Of a stretch of DNA of 64,000 nt, positions 9,791-19,775 are shown piece by piece. The DNA is from Oegoconia quadripuncta (lineage: Eukaryota; Arthropoda; Insecta; Lepidoptera; Autostichidae): the NCBI GenBank assembly GCA_949316235.1, contig OX438745.1, forward strand, positions 3,787,001 through 3,851,000, in the 5' to 3' direction. Position 1 is the first letter of the stretch. Each line of letters begins with the position of its first letter. The position numbers and the translations under genes were made by a program. The notes below the pieces were generated by a model. That model was not told where the DNA came from, ran no database searches, and saw only the letters and a list, made by a program, of their open reading frames with translations.

Positions 9791-10691
9791 GGCCCTTACC
9801 TATGAAATTGGCGTTTTGTATGAAGAATTTCATTAAGACTGTTTTCTCCATACAAACATTTTTGAATTTTTTTTGGGAACGGCAAATCCAAAAGCTAAAC
9901 TTTGTGTGTATTATCGCATAACATTAAGTTAAGTACAGGCAGCGTTAATTATTAAAATTAACCGCTTTATAAAAGTTTCAGCGAATCTAAGAAATGATTA
10001 ATTACTGTGTGCTTAGTTACGTGTTATTATTCTATTTAATTAGTATAAATTCGAATAAGGGTATATTATTATATGTATGACTTTTTTAAATTGCATAATT
10101 TTTGTTTATAAAACACAATTAAAAATACCTATATCTTATAGAAAAAATACGCCGTCCAACTCGCTTCCGTGAGGCATAGTACCTAAGCGCTATTGCCCCG
10201 CTGAATGCATACCTAAGCTCAGCTGACATTAATTTGAATATTACTTTTTTATATATATTATGTATGTATGTATTCAATTAACGTAAGTATTTATTTGGGT
10301 GATTTATTTATTTTATTAAAATTAGTTTACCGTGCACGCTGCCTACATGTCATGTGCATAATGCTTCCTAACCCAAAGGCTGCCTGGAAGAGATCGCTTT
10401 TAATGATAAGACCACCAAATTGTACTATCCCTTTTTTCTTATTTTGTTGTACAATAAAGAATATTTTGTTTTGTTGTTTGTTTGATTATGGGAAGCACAT
10501 GAAAAGAGCTCTATTCAAATTTATTTTCTTATGTGATTTAGCCCAGAAATTAAAAAACATTTCATGTGAAACCTTGAAATAATATTCCATTTTCGAAATA
10601 AAAACAAATTTGGATATAGCTTTGAAAATCGCAGGAATTGGTACATACGATTAACGAGGAAAAAAAACTCCAATGTCATAGGTAAAGACCC
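9791..10691 (+). mobile_element. TIR-C element, split by a retroelement
   Basis: The left end GGCCCTTACCTATGAAATTG and right end CCAATGTCATAGGTAAAGAC form the terminal inverted repeat. Left half 9791..10000 and right half 10483..10691 are colinear with the uninterrupted copy at 55390..55790. The word TGATTA stands at both sides of the break (9995..10000 and 10483..10488), as expected for target duplication by the insert at 10001..10482. Confidence 0.85.
10001..10482 (+). mobile_element. RTE-like retroelement 3' end inserted in TIR-C
   Basis: The segment ends TGTACAATAAAGAATATTTT then a TTG-rich tail, preceded by GCTGCCTGGAAGAGATCGCT and AATGATAAGACCACCAAATTG, a phrase typical of the 3' end of some lepidopteran RTE LINEs. 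A 6-bp TGATTA duplication flanks it. It is 5'-truncated and non-coding. The upstream half (10001..10320) has no recognised content. Confidence 0.7.
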
Positions 10692-11399
10692 ATTATATCT
10701 ATAACCGGTACAAATTAGATCCACTTTACGAGCAAGTATGTTTTAAATTAGGTTAACGTTAGGTTATACTTAAAATAATTTATGTTGTCACAATATAAAA
10801 CTAATTAATTGTCAATGCTGCGTCGTACGGACATCACAAATATCTTACATAGGTAGCTTCAATTATTCTAAATGGAGAGATATCACCGCAAAACAATGGC
10901 GACACAGCCGTCTCGTTCATCCTCACATACAGGGGGTGCGTAATTGCTAAATCATGTAACCCAACCCTATGGTATGGGGTGTGTGTAATATAGAATTTGA
11001 CAATTTGTTTGTATCTCAATGATTGAAGAGGTTATTTAACTTTTGAAGTATGGTCCATTTTCATTTAGAATTTGAAGTAGGGTAAAAGTTCGCGCAATTT
11101 TTGGAATGATAAAAGTTAAGACAAAGAATCACTAAGAGGTTTTTTTTTAATTTTGTTTTTTTTTTTTATTTAGTACTAACGTAACAGTAGTACGACTATA
11201 TGGATATAATTTAACCACTCGCCCAAACCGATGGGTTTGTCTGCGGTGTGGTGAGATCACTATACACTCAAAACACTTTACACTATTTATATGTATTATT
11301 TTCCTACGTTTAATCACAAAAGTTTCATGTATTCAAGTATTATGTCTTTAGAACTTTTTTACAGTTCTTAACACTAACGCTATCTATAGTTTTTATAGG
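10692..11399. other. unassigned AT-rich DNA
   Basis: Contains long T runs at about 11142..11170. No protein or repeat similarity recognised. Confidence 0.3.
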
Positions 11400-11830
11400 T
11401 AATTCAAATCAAATCAAAAAAGCTTTATTTTGTAGGTACAAAGGGTACACTTAAAATAGTCAGATTTTACATTTTTAAAGCTACTTGCTGTTCAAAGGGT
11501 AATTTTCCCTTGAGGAGAACAAGCAAGAAACTCGAGAGGTTGCTCTTTAAAAACTTGATAATTATTGATTATTATTTTATATTATAATATTTCATTATTA
11601 ATTGTGCAGTAGCCTGGTTGTGCGAAGGAACTGGTTATGTCCATGAATGTTTATCAATCAGATGATAAACATTCATAATATCAGATTATTTAGATAAATA
11701 ATCTGATATTTTATAAAATGCTTTCTTAATAAGTTTCTATTTTAATGTATCTTTATATTTATTGAAAGAAAGATTTTGTATATCCACAGGAACCTTATTG
11801 AAAAAGCGTATATATTTATAACCCTTTGAA
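11400..11830 (-). mobile_element. LINE 3' end with internal palindromic insertion
   Basis: At the low edge, TCAAATCAAATCAAAAAAGC is the reversed tail (TTTGATTTGATTT family). Minus-strand translation gives IRFFNKVPVDIQNLSFN, a stop, KAFYKISDYL, then after an intrusion DKHSWT and a stop. It matches the LINE at 41825 (KGYYKITDYLNDKQAWT). Between DYL and DKHSW about 40 bases of palindromic sequence are inserted (11641..11716 as a whole). Only the C-terminus and 3' UTR remain. Confidence 0.85.
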
Positions 11831-12004
11831 CTTTGAACTGACTTTGCGGAGGCGACTTATGTGACCTGCAAGTTTATCTTTATTTCTTGTATTGACCATG
11901 TTTATCACTATTTTTCCTAAATGATGCTATATTTTTTTGACATATAAGTATTAGATTTATTTAAGATGTTTGACAACAAGTATTTCCATGTGCGCATTCC
12001 GTAT

Positions 12005-12250
12005 ACATTATTGTACCTGGTACCGGGATGAGCTATCAGCCGCCAACTCCGCACTTACCCCTTTCACACACATATCATTCCTCAAGCAGTCTACCCACAC
12101 TTTCTTCGATCTTCCTCTACCTCTGTATCCCTCCACATTTATACTTAGGACTGGTCTCGTTACATGCCTTTCATCACTCCTCATAATGTGCCCAAACCAT
12201 GCTAACCTATTACTCCTCAACTTTACTGGTGCTACTTTCAACGTTAGAAA
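12005..12250 (-). mobile_element. RTE-type LINE C-terminus
   Basis: The minus strand encodes NRLAWFGHIMRSDERHVTRP, VLSINVEGYRGRGRSKKVW and DCLRNDMCVKGVSAEL, a textbook RTE C-terminal tail (GH..R....V...L...V.G.R.RGRPK..W.D....DM...G). It belongs to a different RTE lineage from the one at 1740. Its upstream side is cut off by the TIR-A element starting six bases away. Confidence 0.85.
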
Positions 12251-12255
12251 ACTAA

Positions 12256-12576
12256 GGCCAATCTTAATAGATGTCTTGAGGCTGTGTCAACCGAGACGCG
12301 TCTTAAACAGTTGACGCTATCTCAAGCTCCGTGCTAATTTATAAACCAATCTTGAGGTCTACTCAGCTGATAATCACTTCTCAAATATTCGCCTCAGCGG
12401 CGAATGAATGATAGTCATGAGTTTCATTTATAAATACGCGCACCTCTCAAGTGAGTACTGCTTCAGTATGCACGTGCTTTTTTGTTCTCAAGTTCGGTTT
12501 ATTAATCAACACGTTTACTTGAGACCGGTCACAAGACTATATTCTCAATCTTAAGAATGGTTTATTAATACGGGCC
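12256..12576 (-). mobile_element. TIR-A element, 321 bp, left end decayed
   Basis: The high-coordinate end (AAGAATGGTTTATTAATACG GGCC) is one terminal repeat; the other end (AGGCCAATCTTAATAGATGTC) lost part of the motif. Internal marks CGCCTCAGCGGCGAATGAAT and AGTTGACGCTATCTCAAGCT are shared with copies at 34304, 56098 and a fragment at 19669. A non-autonomous DNA element of about 320-400 bp. A 3-base T/A-containing target duplication is likely but not resolved at this copy. Confidence 0.85.
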
Positions 12577-13159
12577 TTAGTATCGTTTACAAATGGTTCA
12601 GCCAGTTAGTGTCTACAAAGCCACAGACAGACCTGTGCCAAACTGTGCCTGTGTGTGTGTAGGAGCCAAACGTATAACACACATCATATTGCATCGGTTG
12701 TTAAAAGAAAACAACTGCAAAAATTACATTATTGTATTACACGATCCACGAGTATTGTTCCGCCATCCAACGTACACTTGACACCCCCAAAATGCACTCA
12801 TTCGATCATTTAACCAGTGTTTATACTCATTAAGTACTCCCGGGATCGGATCCCCAGTCCCGCGCAGAATCCCACTGGGCGCATTCGAATCCCGCGGGAC
12901 CCCGTCTGGCGGTGCATTAAATCGGTAGTGTTTTGTCAGTTGTTTGGGTGATCTTTTTATTCGTATGATTATATTTTGCGGTTGTGCAGTGGTTTTTAAT
13001 GGTAGTGATTTTTGGGGGTTAGGGTCTGCGTAATCACATGTGTCGATGTTGGAATTCGATTCGTATCGATTGAAAGTCTAGATTGTTTAGGGTAAAATAC
13101 CACTTTTCTACACAACAGGTTAGCGCTTGACCTCTGCTATCTTATCTCAAACCTTATTT
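12577..13159. other. unassigned stretch with GC-rich island
   Basis: Bases 12838..12915 are GC-rich (CCCGGGATCGGATCCCCAGT; GAATCCCGCGGGACCCCGTC). No similarity recognised. A gene end or an unknown repeat edge is possible. Confidence 0.3.
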
Positions 13160-13340
13160 CACAGTTCGATTCTTCATTCATCATCCGAACAGCCAAGGCA
13201 TGGAACTCATTCCGGCGTCAGTCTTTCCTGAATCCTACAACCTTGGGATCTTCAAGAACAGAGTGAATAGGCATTCACTGGGATCGCGTGCTTCATCTTC
13301 GACCACATCGTCACTTTCCATCAGGTGAGATTGTGGTCAA
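13160..13340 (+). mobile_element. LINE 3' end (CR1/Jockey-like tail), decayed
   Basis: Plus-strand translation has FDSSFIIRTAKAWNS, after which a frameshift leads into the 'FP..YNLGIFK' portion (CCTACAACCTTGGGATCTTC). Same family as 4375. It retains the 3' phrase TCAGGTGAGATTGTGGTCAA. Confidence 0.75.
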
Positions 13341-13751
13341 ACGCGAATGCGGACAATCGTAAAAAAGAAATTGTTGCGGAATGTTATTTATTTATTTACA
13401 CTTTATTGTATATAAGCATACACGTCAAACAAAACAAAAAAAAAACAGGAGAATATTTATTTGTTGTTGTTAATTTCTCATACAGTGACTACTTTACCTG
13501 TTTACCTGTGATTGTAACTTGTATTCCAAAAAACTGAACCTGAAAGTGTGCCTGAATAGTGCCGCCGGAATACACAAGGCCCATAAAGAGTACTTCGAAA
13601 GTAACGAAATTAGTATTTACGAAAAAGGCGCAGCGCAGACAACAACTATTTGTCCGCCGGACTTATTTGTCCTTATACGATAGAATTCCACATATTCTAT
13701 CTTCCGCCCACCAAATTTGTTTAGGATAGATTCAGATTCAGATTTATTCGA
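13341..13751. other. unassigned stretch, possible LINE tail
   Basis: ATTTATTTACACTTTATTGT at 13387 looks like the reversed tail of a LINE 3' UTR, but the body was not matched. The remainder to 13751 is unassigned. Confidence 0.35.
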
Positions 13752-13992
13752 CGACCGATTGGTGTAGTGGATAGTGACCCTATCAGCGAAACCAACGGTT
13801 GCGGGTTCGAATCCCGCGAGGGGTAAATGTTTGTGTGATGAACACGAACATTTATTCCCGAGTCTTGGATGTTTATATAAATATTTATGTATGTTTATCC
13901 GTTATCTAGTATCCATAGCACAAGCTTTGCTTAGTTTGGGACTAGATGATTGGTGTAAGTGTCCGAAATATTTATTTATTTATTTATTATTT
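13752..13992 (+). mobile_element. SINE-B, near full-length
   Basis: Head: CGACCGATTGGTGTAGTGGA with A box, then GGTTGCGGGTTCGAATCCCG with a perfect B box, then a body containing TTTATGTATGTTTATCCGTT and TAGATGATTGGTGTAAGTGT, ending in TATT repeats. Other copies: 14494, 37195, 44178 (-), 60089. The head resembles a tRNA with a ...TAGTGG start; no pol III terminator analysis was possible. The next feature, a TIR-B foldback, starts 20 bp downstream. Confidence 0.9.
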
Positions 13993-14011
13993 ATTATTCG
14001 TAATAGTCTTA

Positions 14012-14160
14012 CAATGGTGTCGATTCGGTTGTACACCAACTAAACTAAAACCAGTTTTGGAGTGGTGCCGTCGTATCGTACTGTTCCAGGGAGAAAGAGA
14101 CAGTACTACTTTAAAACTAGTTTTATTTTAGTTGGTGTACACCCGAATCGACACGATTGT
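14012..14160. mobile_element. TIR-B foldback element, copy 1
   Basis: Palindromic element whose outer arms (ATGGTGTCGATTCGGTTGTA, CACCAACTAAACTAAAACCA and complements) are about 50 bp long around a centre with CAGGGAGAAAGAGACAGTAC. Copies at 18574 and 20361 share the same arms. No coding capacity. Confidence 0.9.
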
Positions 14161-14194
14161 CAATATTATTATGTCATTATTTTATAAACATTAT

Positions 14195-14320
14195 TAACAT
14201 GAATTCTTTATTGCACATAAAAAAAAACATTTTGACAATCAGTCGGAAATATTGTACAAAGGTGAGCTTATCTCTAATAGAGATCTCTTCCATCCAACCT
14301 CAGTGGTGGTCATTAATTCC
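14195..14320 (-). mobile_element. LINE 3' UTR tail
   Basis: Reversed phrase GAATTCTTTATTGCACATAA, then GTACAAAGGTGAGCTTATCT and AATAGAGATCTCTTCCATCC. On the minus strand this gives ...AAGAGATCTCT...AATAAAG. Relatives: 17795 (-), 20555 (+) and 53590 (-). Confidence 0.7.
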
Positions 14321-14324
14321 ATTT

Positions 14325-14493
14325 GATTCAGCATAATTCTTTTAAATTTAATTCAAGTATAACAATTCAATTATCCATTGACCCAATAAACAATTCAATA
14401 GTGCGTCAATTCAAAATATTCATATCCAGTAATTCATTAAATCCAGGAATACAATGAATATACAATTCAATAATTAATAATTCAAACATTACA
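14325..14493. repeat. degenerate AATTCA-rich array
   Basis: About twelve occurrences of ATTCA/AATTCA-type words in 170 bp, irregularly spaced (for example ATAACAATTCAATTATCC and AAACAATTCAATAGTGCG). It looks like a decayed minisatellite; no fixed period could be found by eye. Confidence 0.5.
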
Positions 14494-14696
14494 TTGCGGG
14501 TTCGAATCCCGCGACGGGTAAATGTTTGTATGATGAATATAAACATTTATTCCTGAGTCATGGATGTTTATATAAATATTTATGTATGTTTATCCGTTAT
14601 CTAGTATCCATAGTACAAGCTTTGCTTAGTTTGGGACTAGATGATTGGTGTAAGTGTCCGAAATATTTATTATTTATTATTATTTATTATTACAAT
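14494..14696 (+). mobile_element. SINE-B, 5'-truncated copy
   Basis: Starts within the B box (TTGCGGGTTCGAATCCCGCG) and continues through the full SINE-B body to TATTTATTATTATTTATTAT. It is about 93% like the copy at 13752 by eye, 740 bp upstream. Confidence 0.9.
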
Positions 14697-14699
14697 TAA

Positions 14700-15062
14700 T
14701 ATATAGGTATGATCGATTATGCTCACTCGTCCAGGAATTCATTTACTGAGTAGTACGCCTTCTTTACTAAAAGCGTTTTTAGTTTAGTTCATCTCACTTC
14801 TCTTAACATCAGGTGTGATTGAGGTCAAGTACCAACCCGTTATGCATAAAAAAAAAAAGTAAACCGAATTTTGACTTCGATTCCTTGATTTCGGTTGGCA
14901 GATTATTGTAAATTTTAGGCCCTATGTAATACAAAGAATTACCAGTTTTATATAGACGGTGTTCTTTCAATGTCAAGGCTCGTTGTTGTCTCATCGCTGT
15001 GGGTAAAAGACCCTGTCCATATTTTTAGGCGAATAACTAAAAGACCGACATCATTCTCACAA
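14700..15062 (-). mobile_element. LINE ORF2 C-terminus, interrupted by SINE-A
   Basis: The minus strand encodes LTLKEHRLYKTGNSLYYIGP and KIYNNLPTEIKES, then is broken by SINE-A sequence at 14792..14860, then continues as KKAYYSVNEFLDE. The ending resembles the plus-strand LINE at 39305 (KRYYSVNEFLNDK). A dead C-terminal fragment of a Jockey-like LINE. Confidence 0.8.
14792..14860 (+). mobile_element. SINE-A 3' fragment inside a LINE
   Basis: TCTTAACATCAGGTGTGATT, GAGGTCAAGTACCAACCCGT and a poly(A) of eleven or more: only the last 60 bp of SINE-A. It splits the LINE frame, so it arrived later than the LINE. Confidence 0.85.
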
Positions 15063-15214
15063 AGATATCTAATTAACTTTGTTGTTTTTTAAATATTATT
15101 TTTGAGACTTGTTGTGGCATTATTTCGACACAGTTTTTTGAGATACAAATTGTAATCACACGTAAAGCAATCTCTGCATATAGAAAAAAGAATTCTGGCA
15201 ATAATAATATATCC

Positions 15215-15480
15215 TTATGATTGATTGGATACGCGCTTGACCACAATCTCACCAGATGGAAAGCGACGTAGTGGTCGAGTACACGATCGCAGTAAATACC
15301 TATTCACTCTGCTCTTGAAAATCCCAAGGTTGTAGGATTCAGGAAAGACTATCGTCGGAAGGGAGTTCCATGTCTACGCTGTTCGGATGATGAATGAAGA
15401 GTCGAACTTAGTGCGAATGTGCGGTATATTAACTATATATACGGGTGGAGGGATTCCTAGTAGTCCGAAGATGGAATAAG
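15215..15480 (-). mobile_element. LINE 3' end (CR1/Jockey-like tail)
   Basis: Reversed landmarks GATTGGATACGCGCTTGACC, CCCAAGGTTGTAGGATTCAG and GGAAGGGAGTTCCATGTCTA match the family at 4375 and 20898. The frame is broken by small indels. Confidence 0.8.
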
Positions 15481-16984
15481 TTGGTACTATTTGAGCACAT
15501 TTCACATACCTAATCAAAATAGCTGAATTCCATTGTATGTAATTCTAACATCACAGTCGTCCCGTTTCTACATTTTCCAAAAATAAATAATTAGATTACT
15601 TTAATGGCTTAATAGCAATAACAGCAAACCTCAAAAGGGTAATTACATGTCATTTTGTCCATACATCACCCAATTTATTGTGAGGCCGACCAAAATGTAC
15701 TGGCCTTTTGTTCGGAATATACTTACAAGTTTTTATATTCGCGCGCCCAATATAACTAGATCCGTCGATACCTTAACAACATTATGTAAAAAGAGTTCTT
15801 AATAAAATTGTTTATTGATAAGGGTGAGATGGATCTTGATAAGTTGGTATTGCAGATACTGGAGCTCAAAGTAAGTGGAGAATAACTGTTTGGTAGGTGG
15901 TAGCGCGAATTTGTTAGGGGCTAAAGATAGGTAGTGATGACTTTCGTCTCGAAACGAAAGGCTTTGTCTTTTGATAATGTGTTTTAGATGCCAAAACAGA
16001 GAGACAAAATATGATTCACTCCTTATTTTATGCGACAACTACTTTCTCTTTTTAATATAATTTTTTCTCTTGTCTCTGCTGGTCGCATGGCAGTAAATCC
16101 TACTTGGAAGTAAATGCTAGCAAATATATTCCGTTTGGACAAATAACTTTTGATTATAAATTTTACAGAAATATACCATCGACCGTTTCGAAATATTATG
16201 GTGTCGTGATAACAAAGGCATGATCACATGACATGCCTTGTTTTGCTTTTCGGGCATTGTCGCTTATAATTATTGACAGTAACGAGAAGGTCCATTAGTT
16301 CATTCAATCTACGATCGTCTATATGGAATGAGTTGCAGTAAATGCACTTTGAGTGATAATTTGGAATCTATTAGTTATAATTGAAAAACTAAAATTTAAA
16401 AGAATCCCCAATTAACATTTAATAATTGATGAGTAATTAATAAATTTACAAAATTAAATTTAAACACAAAACAAAAAATAGAAAATAAGTCACTTTCGAC
16501 ATGACGCTCGCTTTTAGTGTGTTTATAAATTGGGCAGCTGTTATAAATGGCATACTAAAGTAGTGTTATATAGTATACATGGTGTTAATCTCGTTTTTGT
16601 TTGGAAAACAACTGACTTAATAATTTATTTACATCTAAAAGTACTAGGTTTACAAAAGGTGTTAATATAATTACGGACAATATAACTAGTTGTAAACAAG
16701 GTTCGATTATTCAAAATCGATTCGAATATCGCATAACCTCGAGCACCTTCCACTCCCCCACCCTGAGGGCATCACTAGTGGTCCAATTACGTCCCTCCCA
16801 TCCTATTGTAGTGAACAAAAAGCTTCTTATGTTGCTATTGGCCCTTAATGGAGTAATTACTCGCCCTCGCGCTTATAGGGGGTGATGATAGTATAAAACT
16901 ATTCTCCATCTGCGTGTTGATACGTGACTCAGATTAGGAATTTGAATTTTACCCGACTCCCCAAGGAAGGAGGGTAATGTTTTT
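15481..16984. other. unassigned AT-rich DNA
   Basis: No gene or repeat recognised over 1.5 kb. A 79-codon minus-strand opening at 15799..16038 shows no family features. Bases 16740..16860 are relatively GC-rich (CTTCCACTCCCCCACCCTGA). Confidence 0.35.
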
Positions 16985-17175
16985 CGAGTGTATGATGTAT
17001 TCATGTATGTCTGTTCCTTTGGCGCATCCTGTAGTCTAAACGGCCTGACCGATTTCGAAGTGAATGGTGTCGTTAGATTCGTCTTGAGTGGAGTGACATT
17101 TGGAAAATGGAAGATGGAAAAAATCCAACATGGCGCCCGCAATATGCAAAATATGCTGTCGGGTTTTTTCTTTTT
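16985..17175 (-). repeat. Rep-2 copy 3 (inverted)
   Basis: Reverse order of Rep-2: CGGCCTGACCGATTTCGAAG, then ATTCGTCTTGAGTGGAGTGA, then AACATGGCGCCCGCAATATG and a CTGTCGGG end. It carries about 15 bp not present at 4688. Confidence 0.75.
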
Positions 17176-17335
17176 TAAACTCATGTTATTATTTCACACT
17201 ATCAGGAGGCCATCTATGTGAAATCTCATATAATGTGACTTTTAATAATAGGTATCAACTTAAAAGTTAGAAAATCCCCGAAAAATTAACGCCTGATTGG
17301 TTATAAGTAAGCTTACAAACAAACAAACATACATA

Positions 17336-17622
17336 GTTTCTTCATCATTATCGGCCCGTAAACATCCCACTGCGGGGAGGCCTTCCCTCGTATATGCGGG
17401 TTACTTCACATGCGTCTGAATTTTTATTTCTCAGGCATGCAGGTTTCCTCACGATGTTTGCCTTCGCCGTTTAAGAGCAATCGGATAAATGCACATAAGT
17501 AATTAAATTAAATTTAAAAACTCATTAGTACATGGCCTGCCTGGGAATCGAACCCGGACCTCCCAAATTGGGAGACCGCGTCTTAACCGCTGAGCCACCG
17601 ACGCTCCCAATAGTCTCTTAGC
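17336..17622 (-). mobile_element. SINE-D, near full-length
   Basis: Reversed head at 17525..17610 (CTTAACCGCTGAGCCACCGA and GGGAATCGAACCCGGACCTC) is a tRNA-like A/B-box unit; the body contains ATTTCTCAGGCATGCAGGTT and the end CGGCCCGTAAACATCCCACT. This is the most complete of the four SINE-D copies. Confidence 0.85.
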
Positions 17623-17794
17623 CGACATTAAAATATTATGGTCAGTAAAGCTTACGTTTTTATAGGGGGATAAATTTTTGTCCATAATTTATTATTGTCA
17701 TCGATTATCAGGAATAAAAGGCCTTTTGAAGTCGTATCATCTTACATTATCCTCTTTAGGGAAATATTACAAAATAGGTCTCTTTTATTTTATT

Positions 17795-17905
17795 AATATG
17801 ATATACTTTATTGCACCAGAACATTACAGATAACAGAGTTGTACGTCGCATACAAAGGTGGGCTATCTCTATAAGAGATCTCTTCCAGTTATCCTGAGCA
17901 TGGAA
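17795..17905 (-). mobile_element. LINE 3' UTR tail
   Basis: GATATACTTTATTGCACCAG, then TACAAAGGTGGGCTATCTCT and AAGAGATCTCTTCCAG: the same tail family as 14195, with the internal palindrome AAGAGATCTCTT. Confidence 0.7.
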
Positions 17906-18227
17906 GTAGGAAAGGGACTAGGAAAAATAAAACACTAATACTAAGTACAACGCAAATAATAATAACTAGTGTGGTGTTGTGTTAGTAAAATAAATGAATC
18001 GTTGGGCGGCGGTGGACGGCGCCCTCTCGGCTCACTTCAGGTACTTGCGGAAGGACCGTCAGCCGATGCGGACGTTGTCTATTACCGTCCCGATTGATGT
18101 CCCAAATACTGTCTTATTGGTGTATTCCCGATAGTGTACTTACGTGTGTGGACAGCACAACTAGAATTAAAAATTTTGAAGACCTCCGAGTAAATAAATA
18201 GTTATACCTATCACCCAGATGAACCAA

Positions 18228-18332
18228 ACCAGGGGACCTATCGGGCAATTTAACAACGGTTTTACCGTCACCGTTAAAATCTGACTATTTGAAGTGTACC
18301 TACAAAATAAAGCATTTTTGATTTGATTTAAC
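18228..18332 (+). mobile_element. LINE 3' UTR fragment, TTGATTTGATTT tail
   Basis: Ends AAATAAAGCATTTTTGATTT GATTTA after GAAGTGTACCTACAAAATAA. The polyadenylation signal plus TGATT tail is the same type as in the LINEs at 42466 and 11400, with a different UTR body. Confidence 0.65.
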
Positions 18333-18359
18333 GTTTTTGATTATGGTTTAGCTTTGGTA

Positions 18360-18500
18360 TTATCATTCAAACTTAGCGCGATCGCCCCCAGCTATCTTCA
18401 AAACGGCTTAACCGATTTCCATCAAACACGGCTAAGAACTGTCCCCTAGTCTTAATCTTAAATATAAAATAGAAACCGCATACAAATAGCACCACGCACT
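18360..18500. repeat. Rep-3 fragment
   Basis: Contains CAAAACGGCTTAACCGATTT and CATCAAACACGGCTAAGAAC, phrases shared with 39765..39925 (CTTAATCGATTTTCATCATA, ATGGCTAAGAAACTGTCCCC) and in spirit with 57790, 29585 and 56880. A very common insect dispersed sequence; class unknown. Confidence 0.6.
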
Positions 18501-18573
18501 ATTGAGGTAAGAGATAAAGGTCGTGACATTACGTATGTATGTAGCCGGACAAAGACTGGACAACACATACACA

Positions 18574-18756
18574 ACAATGGTGTCGATTCGGATGTACACC
18601 AACTAAACTAACCTAAACTAAACTAAACTAAACTAAAACCAGTTTTGGAGTGGTGCCGTCGCATCGTACTGTTCCAGGGAGACAGGGAGAAAGAGACAGT
18701 ACTACTTTAAAACTGATTTTAGTTTAGTTGGTGTACATCCGAATCCACACCACTGT
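18574..18756. mobile_element. TIR-B foldback element, copy 2 (expanded)
   Basis: Same arms as 14012, but the left arm has an AACTA run expansion (18598..18639) and the centre repeats GGGAGACA before the GGGAGAAAGAG of the other copies. Total 183 bp against 145-149 in the other copies. Confidence 0.9.
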
Positions 18757-18773
18757 CAAAGAAATTTTTCGTT

Positions 18774-19086
18774 TTTTTTTTTATGCACAACGGTTTGGTA
18801 CTTGACCTCAATCACACCTGATGTTAAGTGAAGATGAGGTCGAAGGTGGAAGAGTACTGACCCGGAAACTTCCCGGAAAATTTGGGGGACTGGCTATCTT
18901 ATCTCTGACAACCGGAACACAACAATGCTATTAACATTGCTGCTTGGCGGCAGATTTAGATAAGATGGTGGTAGCTAGCCAGGCGGACATTTAAAATGCC
19001 CTTCCATCAACCAAACCGAGTACTAACATGTACCCCGCTGGGGATCGAACCCGCGACCTCCGAATCGTAAACCCAATGTTGTTTGG
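18774..19086 (-). mobile_element. SINE-A, nearly full-length
   Basis: Starts with a reversed poly(A) (TTTTTTTTTT at 18772) and TTGACCTCAATCACACCTGA, runs through ACCGGAACACAACAATGCTA, and reaches the head with B box (GGATCGAACCCGCGACCTCC). The outermost 15-20 bp of the head are missing at 19086. Confidence 0.9.
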
Positions 19087-19668
19087 CAAAAACAGTCTTT
19101 ATTACGATAACGGTAATCCAACCATCGAAGGAAAAACATAATCATATTTAATTAACTTAATACAAACAAATCACGTCTACATTATATTAATGAAGCATAA
19201 AAGTCATTCACATATTTAACAACTAATTTGCTTATTCAAATTTAGAATACGTTCGAAACGGCCAGTGATGATAATACTCCACCCCAAACCGGGTGCAAAA
19301 TTCAGTCGCTAACAGCACCCCGAATCGAATTTAACCATCGAATCGAAAACAAACATCTCAATTCGAACGAGCTGGCTTATTCTAAATTCAAATAGACAAT
19401 GCTGGTTAGAGTGGAACATTAGAGATTATAAGGGGAGACGCACACTGAAGCTCGTTATATTTTCAAGTCTTTTATTTATATATAATAATTATAACATCAA
19501 ATGGGCGACATAATCGGGTATTCATTGAAGTGGATAACCATATTCCCTTAACAGATGGACGGTGTTCTCATTTCGAAAAAAAAATAACAGACTAGACTTC
19601 AACAATTAACAATTTTGAGATCAATCAAATTCATACTAAATTATTTTAGTTATTAAACTCAATTTTTA
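19087..19668. other. unassigned stretch
   Basis: AT-rich; TCGAAT/ATTCGA words recur around 19320..19370. No recognised gene or repeat. Confidence 0.3.
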
Positions 19669-19775
19669 GTTGCTACAGGCTGAGAACTTATCTCAGCGTT
19701 AACTGCTTAAGACGCATCTTGGTTGATACAGCCTCAAGACTCGAATTGAAATTGATTCATTAATACGGGCCTAAG
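19669..19775 (+). mobile_element. TIR-A fragment (one end)
   Basis: GTTAACTGCTTAAGACGCAT, CTTGGTTGATACAGCCTCAA and GATTCATTAATACGGGCC are the right portion of TIR-A as at 34680..34759. The rest of the element is absent. Confidence 0.8.

Noticed and set aside
15799..16038. 79-codon opening as a gene
   Set aside because: AT-rich, no domain, no ATG context or splice signals that could be defended; chance opening.
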